Source: Thermoleophilum album
Lineage (GTDB): Bacteria; Actinomycetota; Thermoleophilia; Solirubrobacterales; Thermoleophilaceae
Assembly (NCBI RefSeq): GCF_900108055.1
Contig: NZ_FNWJ01000001.1
Location: forward strand, 620,001-684,000
Length of the DNA: 64,000 nt
Direction: 5' to 3'
Every line of letters starts with the position of its first letter. The stretch's first letter is position 1. The notes below the pieces were generated by a model. It was given only the letters and a program-made list of their open reading frames with translations, was not told where the DNA came from and did not search any database. The translations under genes were made by a program, and so were the position numbers. Shown here piece after piece: positions 34,167-42,913 of this stretch.

Positions 34167-35620
34167 GGTGCGACACCTCCAACCAACCCGCCCCGGCGCA
34201 GTCGCTCAGCCCGGCTGTGCTGGGAAACCATCAGCAGCAAGGCGAGCACGATCATGTTCGCGACGATCGACGATCCTCCGTAGGAGACAAACGGCAAGGT
34301 CACGCCGGTCAAGGGGATCACGCGCGTGACGCCGCCAACGATCACGAACACTTGCAGCGCCAGTACGGCTGTGAGACCCGTCGCCAGCAGCTTCGAGTAG
34401 GCGTCGTTAGCGGCCAACGCAATGCGCAGTCCGCGCGCCGTCACCAGCAAATACACCACGAGCAGCGCCACGCCACCGGCCAGACCAAGCTCGTTGACGA
34501 TCACCGCGTAAATCAAGTCGGTGTGCGGCGCTGGCACTAACGGTCCGCCATCGAGGCCGCGCAGTAGTGACTCACCGAGTCCGCGCCCCAGCAACCCGCC
34601 GTCGGCTTGCGCGAACAGCGACTGCGCGATCTGGTAGCCCGGGCCCTCCACGATCTGCGGGCGAAAGGGGTCGAGCCAGATCTCGATCCGTTCGTGCACG
34701 TGCGGGATGCGCTCGGCGAAAAAGATCGCCCCGGCCGCGAACAGCGAAGCTCCGAAGCCGACCAGCCAGCCCCGCCCGGTGGCGGTCCACAAAAGCGCGA
34801 GGAAGCCGCCGAAGAACATCAGCGAACTGCCAAGGTCTCGGATAACCACGAGCATCAGCATCGCCAGCCCCCACACCAGGAGCAGCGGGCCGAAGTGTTT
34901 GAGCGACGGTCGCTCCCGCGCCAACCCGAGTCCACTGGCAGCGAGCGCCGCGACCAACAGAGCGGCGAGCCACGGCCCCCCGAGGATCGGGCCGACGAGC
35001 GCTGCAACCACAACCGCTAGCCCAAGCTCGGGAAGCCTCCGGGCGAACCCCGGGCGCGAGCGCGAACGCACCAGCACGCCCGCGGTGTCCCGCAAGTAGC
35101 TGGCGAGGAACACGATGATGCCGACCTTCGCGAGCTCAGCCGGTTGAAACTGGATTGGGCCGACGTCGATCGCGAGATAGGCGCCGTTGACGGGCGCACC
35201 AATTAGCGGCAACCGCGGCAAGGCGAGCAGCCCGATCGACACCGCCGCGATCGTGTAGCGGTACCGCTCGAGGCGGTGCGGATCGCGCAACCAGAGGACC
35301 GCGATCGCGAAGACAGCAAGCCCCACCACGAACCACTGCGCTTGTCTCCGCGCAAGGTCGGGGTCGATCCGATAGATCTCGACCAGACCGACCGCGGCGA
35401 GCGCCGCTACGAGTGGGAACAGATAAGGGTCGGCAAGCGGCAACGCTCGCCGGATGACCAGGTGCACGGCCAGGCAAAGCGCGAGGAAAACACCGCCGTA
35501 GGAGAGCGTCGCCTCCTGCGCCGCATGGCCGCGCGCGATTAGTACCGACGCGAACCCGATCGAAATCAGCGCTGCGGCCGGAACAAGGCCGAAAAGCTCG
35601 CGCAGGCGCTCGGATCTCAC
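34163..35620 (-). CDS. rodA: RodA/FtsW-family peptidoglycan glycosyltransferase (SEDS)
   Basis: SEDS-family lipid II polymerase, 485 aa, with about twelve helices. Family blocks are VALAAVGLVEIYRIDPDLARRQ, LAVFAIAVLWLRDPHRLERYRY, QFQPAELAKVGIIVFLASYL (the QPSE-like motif with QPAE), VIRDLGSSLMFFGGFLALLW, PHTDLIYAVIVNELGLAGG and GVTLPFVSYGGSSIVANM. The catalytic Asp region and the late GGSS motif are intact. Gene order pstP-rodA-pbpA supports the RodA name, but FtsW cannot be excluded by sequence alone. It overlaps pstP upstream and pbpA downstream by 4 bp. Confidence 0.95.
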   Translation of the reverse strand: MRSERLRELFGLVPAAALISIGFASVLIARGHAAQEATLSYGGVFLALCLAVHLVIRRALPLADPYLFPLVAALAAVGLVEIYRIDPDLARRQAQWFVVGLAVFAIAVLWLRDPHRLERYRYTIAAVSIGLLALPRLPLIGAPVNGAYLAIDVGPIQFQPAELAKVGIIVFLASYLRDTAGVLVRSRSRPGFARRLPELGLAVVVAALVGPILGGPWLAALLVAALAASGLGLARERPSLKHFGPLLLVWGLAMLMLVVIRDLGSSLMFFGGFLALLWTATGRGWLVGFGASLFAAGAIFFAERIPHVHERIEIWLDPFRPQIVEGPGYQIAQSLFAQADGGLLGRGLGESLLRGLDGGPLVPAPHTDLIYAVIVNELGLAGGVALLVVYLLVTARGLRIALAANDAYSKLLATGLTAVLALQVFVIVGGVTRVIPLTGVTLPFVSYGGSSIVANMIVLALLLMVSQHSRAERLRRGGLVGGVAP

Positions 35621-36894
35621 TGCCGATCGAGACCCTCTATGCGGCCCTGTTCGATCGCCCGAACTAGCCCGATCGCGTCGGAACGGTCACGCAACCGGTG
35701 ATCGAGAACGGCAGCGCGCCGCTCCGCAGGCAAGGCCAGCGCCGGGATCCCCGATACGTACTCCTGCTCGTAGAGCTCGATCCCGAACGGGAGCTCGTAG
35801 GGGAGACCGCGGTAGACGGCGATCAGACCGGACTGATCGGTACCCACGAAGTACACCGAGCGCACTGCCGCGCGCCCGCCGACGAACAGCCCCGCCAACA
35901 GCAGCAAGGCGGTGGCGGTGGCCACGACCCGTCGCAGGGGTCGGGCGCGACCGCTGCTGCGCCCCCGCGCGCGGCGGGCGCGACGCTGCGCGACCGCGGG
36001 TCCTGGCTCCTGCTCGGAGAGCGTGACCGAGCCAACTCGCCCGCTCGCTTCTCGAGGCGCGCGGGCGGCGAGCTCGGCCGCCTTGAGACCGCCCACGATC
36101 GTGTGCTCGTGATCGGCCTGGCGGTCGTCGGTCGATCCTGCATCTTGCGCTGTATCGACACCCGCGCCCCGCTGCGACTCCTCCTCCGCGAGCTTGAACA
36201 AGACAACCGTGATGTTGTCGCGACCACCGCTCTGGTTAGCCGCCCGCACAAGGTTCTCGGCCGCTTCCTTGAGATCGCGACTGCTCTTCAACACGGCCTC
36301 GATCTCACCATCGCTCAGCATCGTCGTGAGGCCGTCCGAGCAGAGCAGGAAGACATCACCATCGCGCGCCGGCACTGTGTAGGTGTCGACCTCGACTTCC
36401 GGCTCGGGACCGAGGGCGCGGGTGATCACCGACCGCTGCGGATGTTGCTCAGCCGCCTCCGGGGTGATCTGGCCGGACCGCTGGAGCTCTGCAACCAAAG
36501 AATGGTCGCGGGTCAGTTGCTCGAGCCGACCGTCGCGGAACCGGTAGGCGCGACTGTCACCGACGTGTCCGATCGCGACCTCGTCGCCGGCAACGAGCGC
36601 CGCCGTCAAGGTCGTGCCCATCCCGCGGTGCCGCTCGTCACGAGCAGCAAGCTCGTAGATCCGGCGGTTCGCCTCGCGGGCGATGTCGGCGAGCAGCGAC
36701 TCTGGCGGCAGATCGCGACGGTGCTCCCTTACGACTTCGGCGGCCACGCGCGAGGCGACCTCACCGGCTTGCGCGCCGCCCATCCCGTCGGCGACCGCGA
36801 AGTAAGGGGGCGCTACGACTAGCGCGTCCTCGTTGATCTCGCGGTAACGGCCACGATCGGTGGCTTCTGCGTGCTCGACGATCCGTAGCGTCAC
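35617..36894 (-). CDS. pstP: PP2C-family Ser/Thr phosphatase PstP-like
   Basis: The phosphatase that reverses the Ser/Thr kinases of the same operon. 425 aa. The catalytic domain (about 1-240) has RGRYREINEDAL, VADGMGGAQAGE, IGHVGDSRAYR, LLCSDGLTTML and GGRDNITVVL with all expected metal-binding Asp. A charged linker, one helix (about 318-338) and an extracytoplasmic tail of about 85 residues follow, as in PstP. It overlaps rodA by 4 bp and starts 7 bases after fhaB. Confidence 0.95.
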   Translation of the reverse strand: MTLRIVEHAEATDRGRYREINEDALVVAPPYFAVADGMGGAQAGEVASRVAAEVVREHRRDLPPESLLADIAREANRRIYELAARDERHRGMGTTLTAALVAGDEVAIGHVGDSRAYRFRDGRLEQLTRDHSLVAELQRSGQITPEAAEQHPQRSVITRALGPEPEVEVDTYTVPARDGDVFLLCSDGLTTMLSDGEIEAVLKSSRDLKEAAENLVRAANQSGGRDNITVVLFKLAEEESQRGAGVDTAQDAGSTDDRQADHEHTIVGGLKAAELAARAPREASGRVGSVTLSEQEPGPAVAQRRARRARGRSSGRARPLRRVVATATALLLLAGLFVGGRAAVRSVYFVGTDQSGLIAVYRGLPYELPFGIELYEQEYVSGIPALALPAERRAAVLDHRLRDRSDAIGLVRAIEQGRIEGLDRQ

Positions 36895-36901
36895 GGACCA
36901 C

Positions 36902-37375
36902 TCACTCCCAGTAGCGGTACTCGCTGTCGCCGATGCGGATCACGTCCGAGGGTCGCAGCCGCTGTGGCGCGTCGATACGCCGGCCGTTGACGTAGGTCCC
37001 GTTCGTCGAGCCGAGGTCCTCGATCCACATGAAGCCGCCTTGCGGGAAGATGCGCGCGTGCACCGCCGACGCGAAGGGGTCGTCGACGACCACGTCGGCC
37101 GATGCCGACCGCCCGAGCGTAGCTCCGCCGTTAAGAGGTACTTCTGCACCTGGTGAGTGCCCCATCGCGGCGATCACCTCGAGCCGCGGATTCAGGCCAC
37201 CGGCCAAGTCCAACATCGGCTCCGAGGGTCTCTCTGTGTGCAGCGGCGGCGGCTCGGTCGCGACCTCCGCAGTTCGTGCAAGCTCGCGGCGGGCACTGCT
37301 GACGACCCACACCAAGAAGAGGTAAAGGATCGCCAGGAACGCGAATTTGAGTAGCGCGACGACCGGGTCCTCCAC
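36902..37375 (-). CDS. fhaB: FHA-domain membrane protein FhaB-like
   Basis: A 157-aa protein with an N-terminal helix (LLKFAFLAILYLFLVWVV) and a C-terminal FHA domain (about 80-155): TLGRSASADVVVDD, SAVHARI and DLGSTNGTYVNG. FHA domains bind phosphothreonine made by the kinases of this cluster. In mycobacteria FhaB (FipA) links PknA/PknB signalling to the divisome. The start lies 5 bases from the end of fhaA. The phosphopeptide-binding Arg, Ser and Asn positions are conserved. Confidence 0.93.
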   Translation of the reverse strand: MEDPVVALLKFAFLAILYLFLVWVVSSARRELARTAEVATEPPPLHTERPSEPMLDLAGGLNPRLEVIAAMGHSPGAEVPLNGGATLGRSASADVVVDDPFASAVHARIFPQGGFMWIEDLGSTNGTYVNGRRIDAPQRLRPSDVIRIGDSEYRYWE

Positions 37376-37380
37376 GGCCG

Positions 37381-38133
37381 CTATTCGATCTCGAAGACGA
37401 GGTCGGTCAGGCCCAACGTCAAGCGATCACCGGACCGCAGACGGGCTGCCTGAACGCGTCGACCGTTGACCAGCGTGCCGTTGGTCGAGCCGAGGTCGCG
37501 CACGATCCAACCCTCCCGATCGCGTCGGATCTCGGCATGCCGACGCGAAGCGTTGGGATCCGCGAGCACGACGTCGCACTCCCGACTGCGCCCGATCACA
37601 GCCCTGTCGCCTAGCACCACCCGCTTGCCATCGAGCAAAAGCAGGGCGCGACCGTGTTCGCCAGCTGCGCCTGCGAGCGGCCGGGCAGCTCGCTCCGGCG
37701 AATAGACCATCGTTTGGCCGAACTCGGCGGCGTGGGGCGGCGCCTCGGCGGGTGCGCCCTCATCGACGCTCAACAGCTGAGCCTGAATCCCGAACTCGCC
37801 GACAGCCAGCCGTTCGTCGGTGAGGAACTCGACCTGAGGGCGACTGGTCAGCGAGAGTCCCTCGCGCCGAGCGTGTTCGAGCAGGTAGTCGGAGAGCTCC
37901 TTGCGGAGCGCTTCCTCGTAGCTCTTGAACTGCTCGCGGTCGGCGGGCGACAAGTAGACGCGGTAGAAGTTCGGGGCGTACACGCGCGAGACGGAGACGA
38001 GCTGGTTCTCTTCCATCTCGCGCGCCAGCTTCTCGGCGATCTCGACGGGCTGAACGCTCGAGCGGAAGACTCGCCCAAAGGCACCTTCGACGAGCGCCTC
38101 AAGCTTGGCTTCGATGTTTCGGAGGACGCTCAC
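37381..38133 (-). CDS. fhaA: DUF3662-FHA protein FhaA-like
   Basis: A 250-aa cytoplasmic protein. The N-terminal DUF3662 domain (about 1-120) starts MSVLRNIEAKLEALVEGAFG and contains PVEIAEKLAREME and RVYAPNFYRVYLSP. The linker holds a TMVYSPE Thr, a possible kinase target. The C-terminal FHA domain has VIGRSRECDVVL, SRRHAEIRR and DLGSTNGTLVNGRR. In M. tuberculosis FhaA binds phosphorylated MviN/MurJ and regulates late peptidoglycan steps. The frame is open much further upstream, but GTG at 38133 overlaps the upstream kinase stop by 4 bp and gives the family N-terminus. Confidence 0.93.
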   Translation of the reverse strand: MSVLRNIEAKLEALVEGAFGRVFRSSVQPVEIAEKLAREMEENQLVSVSRVYAPNFYRVYLSPADREQFKSYEEALRKELSDYLLEHARREGLSLTSRPQVEFLTDERLAVGEFGIQAQLLSVDEGAPAEAPPHAAEFGQTMVYSPERAARPLAGAAGEHGRALLLLDGKRVVLGDRAVIGRSRECDVVLADPNASRRHAEIRRDREGWIVRDLGSTNGTLVNGRRVQAARLRSGDRLTLGLTDLVFEIE

Positions 38134-40130
38134 GACCAGCGAGCAGGGTAGACCTCGGCGCCGGTCGTCGCTGCCGCCGCATGCTGTTGCGAGGCTCGAC
38201 GGGCTCCCTGGAAGATCGCGACCAAACCGCAAACGACGCCAGTGGCAGCTACCTGGAGCGCGATTTTCGAGCTCGCATAGCCGAGCGTCACGCCGGTCAC
38301 CCCGGCTAGACGCGCGATTAGCAGTGCCACTAGCGCCAGCGCGCAGCCGCCGAGAACTGCCCGCCCCGGTGCACGGCCAAGCACCACCGGCCGTACCGCA
38401 AGCGCGACGAGCAACCACCCCGCAAGCTCGCCGGTGAGCTGCGCGAGCGTGCTCGACGATCCAGCGACGAAGAGCTGATCGAGGCTCACTGGTCGCAGCT
38501 CGGTAAGCAAGACATTGCCGAACGCGAGCTGGGCGGCGAGCGCCCACAGGAACCCGCAAACAACGACCAGCGTGCGTATCACCGGGGAGCGCAAGAGGCC
38601 AATCAGCACACACCACGGAAGCGCCCCGACAGTGGCGGCGGCGAGCGGCGCCACCAGCACGGCGCCGACCAGCGCCGGAGCGACGAGCGCGCCGATCAGC
38701 GTCACCGCGGCAGCAGCCCCCGCAGCGAGAGCCCCGGTGTCCGGCTCTATCGCGGTGATCGCGTGGAGACCGTGCGCGCCGGTAACCAGCACGAGCAGGC
38801 CGGCCATGATCACTAGCGCAGCCCCCAGGCGCGGCAAAGCAAAGCCGGCGAGTGCTGCCCCAACACTTGCCACCAAGGCTGGGGTCCCTGTGCTCGCTCC
38901 ACTGCCGAGCGTGGTCGCGAGCAACACCGCGCATCCGCTTTGAACGCCGCCAACCAGGCGCTTTACGAAGGCGCCGGCCCGAGCGGGCGGCGGAGCGGAC
39001 GGCGGTTTCGGTGGAGCGGGTTCCAGGTTCGAGGGGGCCGAGCGCAGATCCGACGGCTGGCGTTCGCGCATCAGCGTCGCTAGCTCGCGGGTGCGGGCGG
39101 TCGCCGTTCTGTCGCTTTTGGCAGACAGCGCCGGCAGGCCCAGGAGAAGCGCCGGTTTTTGGTGACCTTCCAATAAGCGCGAGTGCGGCGTTCGATCGGC
39201 AATTTGCGAGAGCAGTGCGCGGACCTCACGGGCCTGGGGACGATCGCCGGGCCGCGGCGCGAGCATTGCACCGACCAGGTTCGTCAGCTCACCGCCAAGG
39301 TCCGGTCGCAGCTGCTCTATCGGCCGCGGCTGCACGTACGGCGTCGGTCGCTCGTTAGCGAATGGAACTCCGGTCAGCAACTCGTAGAGACATGCGCCGA
39401 GGCCCCAAATGTCGGACGCTGCCTGCACCTCACCGCCCGTCGCCTGTTCTGGGGCCATGTAGGCGAGGGTTCCGACGATCTCGCCTGGCGTGGTCAGCGT
39501 CGTCGCACCGCGCTCGCCGAGGGCAGAGATCAGCGTCTGCGCAGCGTCCAGCGCGAGGCCAGCAACCCCGAAATCGGCCAGTTTCGCGGGCGGCGCGCCC
39601 TCCTGGCGATCGCCCACCAGCAGCACATTTTGCGGTTTGACGTCGCGGTGAACCACACCCCGCGCATGGGCGTGCGCGAGCGCATCGGCGACCGCCGCAC
39701 CTACGTCGAGCACCTCGGCGAGGCCCAACCTACGGGCGCGGCCTGCGCGCGCCAGGTCCGGGCCGTCGACGAGCTCGTAAACGAGCGCGAGGCCGTCACT
39801 CCACTCAAGGAACTCATAAAGCGCCACGATCGCCGGGTGGTGCAAGTTCGCGGCGAGTTTCGCCTCCCGTCGCACACGGCGCTCGTCCCACGCGGGGTCG
39901 ATGATCTTCACCGCTACGGCGCGACCAAGCCGCGCGTCGACCGCTTCGTAGACACAGCCCGCCGATCCACGCCCGAGCAGTCGCGTCACGCGGTAGCGGC
40001 GGTGGGCAGGTAACCAGTCGCCGGGCGCGAACACGAGCAGCGAGCGTCGACCTCGCGCCGGCGAGGAAACGGGGGCGGCGGGGCGTGTAGGCTCGTCGTG
40101 ACGCACCTCGGTTGGCCTTTCGCTCCCCAC
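38130..40130 (-). CDS. Ser/Thr protein kinase with polytopic membrane C-terminus
   Basis: A 666-aa kinase leading the growth operon. The kinase domain spans about 46-310: LLGRGSAGCVYEA, Lys 75 in VAVKII, HRDVKPQN (161-168), DFGVAG, and YMAPEQ with the SDIWGLG segment. After a Pro-rich linker come about seven or eight hydrophobic segments (about 400-655) with no recognisable family, replacing the single-helix-plus-sensor form of PknA/PknB. It could sense a membrane or lipid signal, or couple to a transporter-like partner; this is speculation. It overlaps fhaA by 4 bp. It occupies the place upstream of fhaA where mycobacteria have no kinase. Confidence 0.9.
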   Translation of the reverse strand: MGSERPTEVRHDEPTRPAAPVSSPARGRRSLLVFAPGDWLPAHRRYRVTRLLGRGSAGCVYEAVDARLGRAVAVKIIDPAWDERRVRREAKLAANLHHPAIVALYEFLEWSDGLALVYELVDGPDLARAGRARRLGLAEVLDVGAAVADALAHAHARGVVHRDVKPQNVLLVGDRQEGAPPAKLADFGVAGLALDAAQTLISALGERGATTLTTPGEIVGTLAYMAPEQATGGEVQAASDIWGLGACLYELLTGVPFANERPTPYVQPRPIEQLRPDLGGELTNLVGAMLAPRPGDRPQAREVRALLSQIADRTPHSRLLEGHQKPALLLGLPALSAKSDRTATARTRELATLMRERQPSDLRSAPSNLEPAPPKPPSAPPPARAGAFVKRLVGGVQSGCAVLLATTLGSGASTGTPALVASVGAALAGFALPRLGAALVIMAGLLVLVTGAHGLHAITAIEPDTGALAAGAAAAVTLIGALVAPALVGAVLVAPLAAATVGALPWCVLIGLLRSPVIRTLVVVCGFLWALAAQLAFGNVLLTELRPVSLDQLFVAGSSSTLAQLTGELAGWLLVALAVRPVVLGRAPGRAVLGGCALALVALLIARLAGVTGVTLGYASSKIALQVAATGVVCGLVAIFQGARRASQQHAAAATTGAEVYPARWS

Positions 40131-40278
40131 CGTCGCTCACCTCTCCGCGCGTGCGACGCTCGTGCGCCTCTCGCTCGCTGTCGAGGCGCGGTTCATACTT
40201 GGCACCCTGAGCAACCGAGCGCCGGAGCTACGAACACTGTTAGAGCAATCACAGTCGACCGCTCGCTCGCCTCGCCGC

Positions 40279-41304
40279 GTGGGACCTGATCCCCAGACCC
40301 TAATGGTCCGGCGCGGCGCCGCGATCGCGGGGATGCTGCTCTTCGTGATCGTCGCCGGTTTGGGTGTGCGCGGGTGTTTGGATGCCCGCAAGCGCGCTGC
40401 GATCAAGGATTGGACGGGCGATGCGGCAGCGCTGGTGCGGGAGTCGAACGCTCAAGGGACAACGCTCGTCGAGTTGCTGCAGGGCGGGCGCCGCGGCACC
40501 GATCCGGTGCAAGTCGAGAACGAACTCAACACGCTGCGCTCCGAGTCGCGTCAACTGGTGACTCGCCTCGAGGACCTAGGCCGTCCGGACGAGTTAGCAA
40601 GGCCCTACCGCTACTTACTCGAGGTGCTTGCGCTGCGGCGCGATGCGATCGACCGCATTGCCGATCAGTTGCCGCTAGCGATCGGTGATCGCGGTGCCGC
40701 GCAGGCCACCGAGCGGATCGCTGCGGAGGTACAGACGCTGCTGGCCGCCGACGTGCTCTACCGGGTTCGCTTCTTGACCGAGCTGCGCGCGGTGCTGCGC
40801 AGCGAGGGGCTGGCCGACGAGGTGGCGTTGCCGCGCAGCGAGATCATCAAGGACCTGACCCTGCTCGACCCCGCCCGTATCGCCGACGGCATCAACGCCC
40901 TGCGTAACGGTGGGGGACGCGAGCAGGCGACTGCCCGGCCCGGTTTGCACGGCACCGGGATCGTTACGGCGAGTATCGGCGGCCAGCCGCTCGCGAACGG
41001 CGGCTCCGCGACGGTCACGCTCCGCGGCCCCCTGAGCGCACAGGTGCAAGTAGCCAACCAAGGTGAAAGCGACGAGATGGGGGTGCGGGTGCGGGTGCGG
41101 ATCGGCAGTGGCCCGGGTGCTATAGAGGCAGGGGCCCGCATCGAGTGCATCGCCCGCGGTCAGACGGCCACTGTGACGGTGCCGATCACGCGCGAACCAC
41201 CGACCGGTCAGCAGGTCCCAGTCGAGGTGCGCGTCGATCCGGTGCCTGGCGAGCGCAAGACCGATAACAACGTGCTGCGCGCGAGCGTGATCTTTACGCG
41301 CTGA
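40279..41304 (+). CDS. Membrane-anchored protein with CARDB-like C-terminal domain
   Basis: Unknown function; about 341 aa with this start. One N-terminal helix (AAIAGMLLFVIVAGLGVRGCL), a charged helical region with TTLVELLQGG and LVTRLEDLGRP (about 60-210) probably outside, then a beta-rich CARDB-like domain (about 230-340) ending in TDNNVLRASVIF. Start uncertain: the frame is open from GTG 40162, but 40162-40278 is AT-richer than the gene and contains a rare TTA codon, so it looks intergenic. ATG 40303 is the other candidate. It is divergent from the kinase operon, so the gap may hold both promoters. Confidence 0.8.
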   Translation: MGPDPQTLMVRRGAAIAGMLLFVIVAGLGVRGCLDARKRAAIKDWTGDAAALVRESNAQGTTLVELLQGGRRGTDPVQVENELNTLRSESRQLVTRLEDLGRPDELARPYRYLLEVLALRRDAIDRIADQLPLAIGDRGAAQATERIAAEVQTLLAADVLYRVRFLTELRAVLRSEGLADEVALPRSEIIKDLTLLDPARIADGINALRNGGGREQATARPGLHGTGIVTASIGGQPLANGGSATVTLRGPLSAQVQVANQGESDEMGVRVRVRIGSGPGAIEAGARIECIARGQTATVTVPITREPPTGQQVPVEVRVDPVPGERKTDNNVLRASVIFTR

Positions 41305-41409
41305 GCTGGTCGGCGAGTCACCGGCGTCGCTCGAGCTGCTCGCCGAATCAGCGGCGCCCGCTGCGCGCGGCGGAGATCTTGACCGCCCGGGTCTTGCGCG
41401 CCCCGCTAG

Positions 41410-41415
41410 TACATT
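41410..41415 (+). promoter_or_regulatory. Putative -10 box of the DUF4446 gene
   Basis: TACATT ends 9 nt before the GTG at 41425. A TTGACC lies at 41379-41384, but the spacer is 25 bases, too long for a normal pair. Confidence 0.35.
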
Positions 41416-41424
41416 TGCCCGGCG

Positions 41425-41982
41425 GTGGATACCCCTGCGTTGGAAATCGCGGTCGCGGTCGCGGCCCTTGCCGTGGCAGCTGCCGCGATGGTGGCTCTGG
41501 TGTTCGTCTACCGGAGGATCCGCCAGCTGCGGCGAGATCAGGAGGCGGTGCTCGGTTCGGGGGAGCCTCGAGACCTCATTGCCCACGCGCACGAGCTGCA
41601 GCGCAGGGTCGACGAGTTCGCAGCGCGTCTCGACGCGCTGGAAAGAAAGCTCGCATCGGGACTCGCCGATGTCGAAACGCAGCTTTCGCTGTGTCTCGAC
41701 CGCCACGGACTCGTTCGCTACGACGCATACAACGAGATGTCGGGCCGGCAGTCGGCCTCGCTAGCCCTCTTAGATCGCGCCGGCAACGGCCTGGTGTTGT
41801 CATCGATCGTGCATCGCGAACAGGCGCGTTTGTATGCGAAGCGGATGATCGGCGGAAAAGCCGACGTACCACTCTCGCCAGAGGAACAGCAGTGCGTCGA
41901 GGAGGCGTTGGCGCGGTCCTGGATCGAGAAGGATCCCGAGCTACGCGCCGAGCGGGGCGGTGGCGATCGCTTTCGCGGCTGA
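41425..41982 (+). CDS. DUF4446-family membrane protein
   Basis: A 185-aa protein with one N-terminal helix (about 8-28), a coiled-coil-prone stretch (about 35-85) and the DUF4446 core: LDRHGLVRYDAYNEMSGRQS, LLDRAGNGLVLSSIVHREQ and RLYAKRM. The family is widespread in Firmicutes and Actinobacteria without assigned function. Residues near the end (PLSPEEQQCVEEAL) are also conserved. The last 23 bases overlap the start assigned to pheA. Confidence 0.88.
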   Translation: MDTPALEIAVAVAALAVAAAAMVALVFVYRRIRQLRRDQEAVLGSGEPRDLIAHAHELQRRVDEFAARLDALERKLASGLADVETQLSLCLDRHGLVRYDAYNEMSGRQSASLALLDRAGNGLVLSSIVHREQARLYAKRMIGGKADVPLSPEEQQCVEEALARSWIEKDPELRAERGGGDRFRG

Positions 41983-42880
41983 AGCGCCGCACGCAGTGAT
42001 TCGCGTCTGTTACCTCGGGCCTGCGGGCACCTTCACCGAGGAGGCGTTGCGTGCGTCGGCAGCTCAGGTGGTCGCGGGCGACTTCCAGATCGAAGAGGTC
42101 CCGCTCGCCAGCGAACGGGAAGTGGTGGAAGCGATCGGCGAGCGCTCTTGCGAGCTCGGTGTCGTGGCTATCGAGAACGCCTTGGAGGGCGGTGTAGCGG
42201 CGACGCTCGACGCCTTGGCGGAGCAAGCCGATCGCGTCGCGATAAAGATGGAGGTCGTCCATCCGGTCCGCCACTGTCTGGTTGCGCGGCGAGCACTCGA
42301 CCTTGCCGAGGTCACGCGCGTCTACTCGCACCCAATCGCGACCGCCCAGTGCGCGCGCTTCTTGCGCGAGCGCCTACCGCGGGCGCAGCGCATCGCCTGT
42401 GCATCGACGGCGGAGGCTGTGCGCGCGGTCGCTGCTGCCAACGAACCATGGGTCGCGCTGGGTTCACAGCTGGCAGCGCAGTTGTACGACTGCGTGGTCT
42501 TGGCAAGCGACGTCTCCGACCATGCCGGCAACGAGACTCGTTTCGTGTGGTTGGAGCCGCGTTCCGCGCATCGGCCAGCCAGGGGCGACGGCGTGAAGAC
42601 GTCGATCGTCTTCTGGGGTAGCGGTGACGAACGCCCTGGCTGGCTGGTGTCGGTGCTCTCCGAGCTGGCCGAGAGGCGCATCAACCTGACGCGCATTGAG
42701 TCGCGCCCGCGCCGCATTGGTCTCGGCCACTACATGTTTTTCTGTGATCTCGAGGGGTCGCCCCTGGACCGGCCGGTGGCGGCCGCACTCGAGGCGGTGC
42801 GCAGCAAGGTCGAAGAGCTACGCCTTCTAGGCAGCTATCCGGTGTTGCGCACCGACCAAGCAGCCGATAACCGAGGCTGA
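41960..42880 (+). CDS. pheA: Prephenate dehydratase
   Basis: A monofunctional PheA turning prephenate into phenylpyruvate for Phe synthesis. The 306-aa protein has the dehydratase domain (about 12-190) with VCYLGPAGTFTEEAL, GVVAIENALEGGV, YSHPIATAQC and SDHAGNETRFVWL (a TRF-type motif). A C-terminal ACT domain (about 205-295) has KTSIVFWGSG, RINLTRIESRPRR and MFFCDLEG, the ESRP element being the Phe-binding allosteric signature. It is therefore probably feedback-inhibited by Phe. No chorismate mutase domain is fused. The start overlaps the DUF4446 gene. Confidence 0.95.
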   Translation: MAIAFAAEAPHAVIRVCYLGPAGTFTEEALRASAAQVVAGDFQIEEVPLASEREVVEAIGERSCELGVVAIENALEGGVAATLDALAEQADRVAIKMEVVHPVRHCLVARRALDLAEVTRVYSHPIATAQCARFLRERLPRAQRIACASTAEAVRAVAAANEPWVALGSQLAAQLYDCVVLASDVSDHAGNETRFVWLEPRSAHRPARGDGVKTSIVFWGSGDERPGWLVSVLSELAERRINLTRIESRPRRIGLGHYMFFCDLEGSPLDRPVAAALEAVRSKVEELRLLGSYPVLRTDQAADNRG

Positions 42881-42913
42881 TCGTGTCGTCCCGCGGCTAC
42901 ACTGGCCGCGAAA

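Noticed and set aside
41379-41415. TTGACC plus TACATT as a normal sigma-70-type promoter
   Set aside because: The spacer is 25 bases, well beyond the usual 16-19. Only the -10 part is kept as a candidate.
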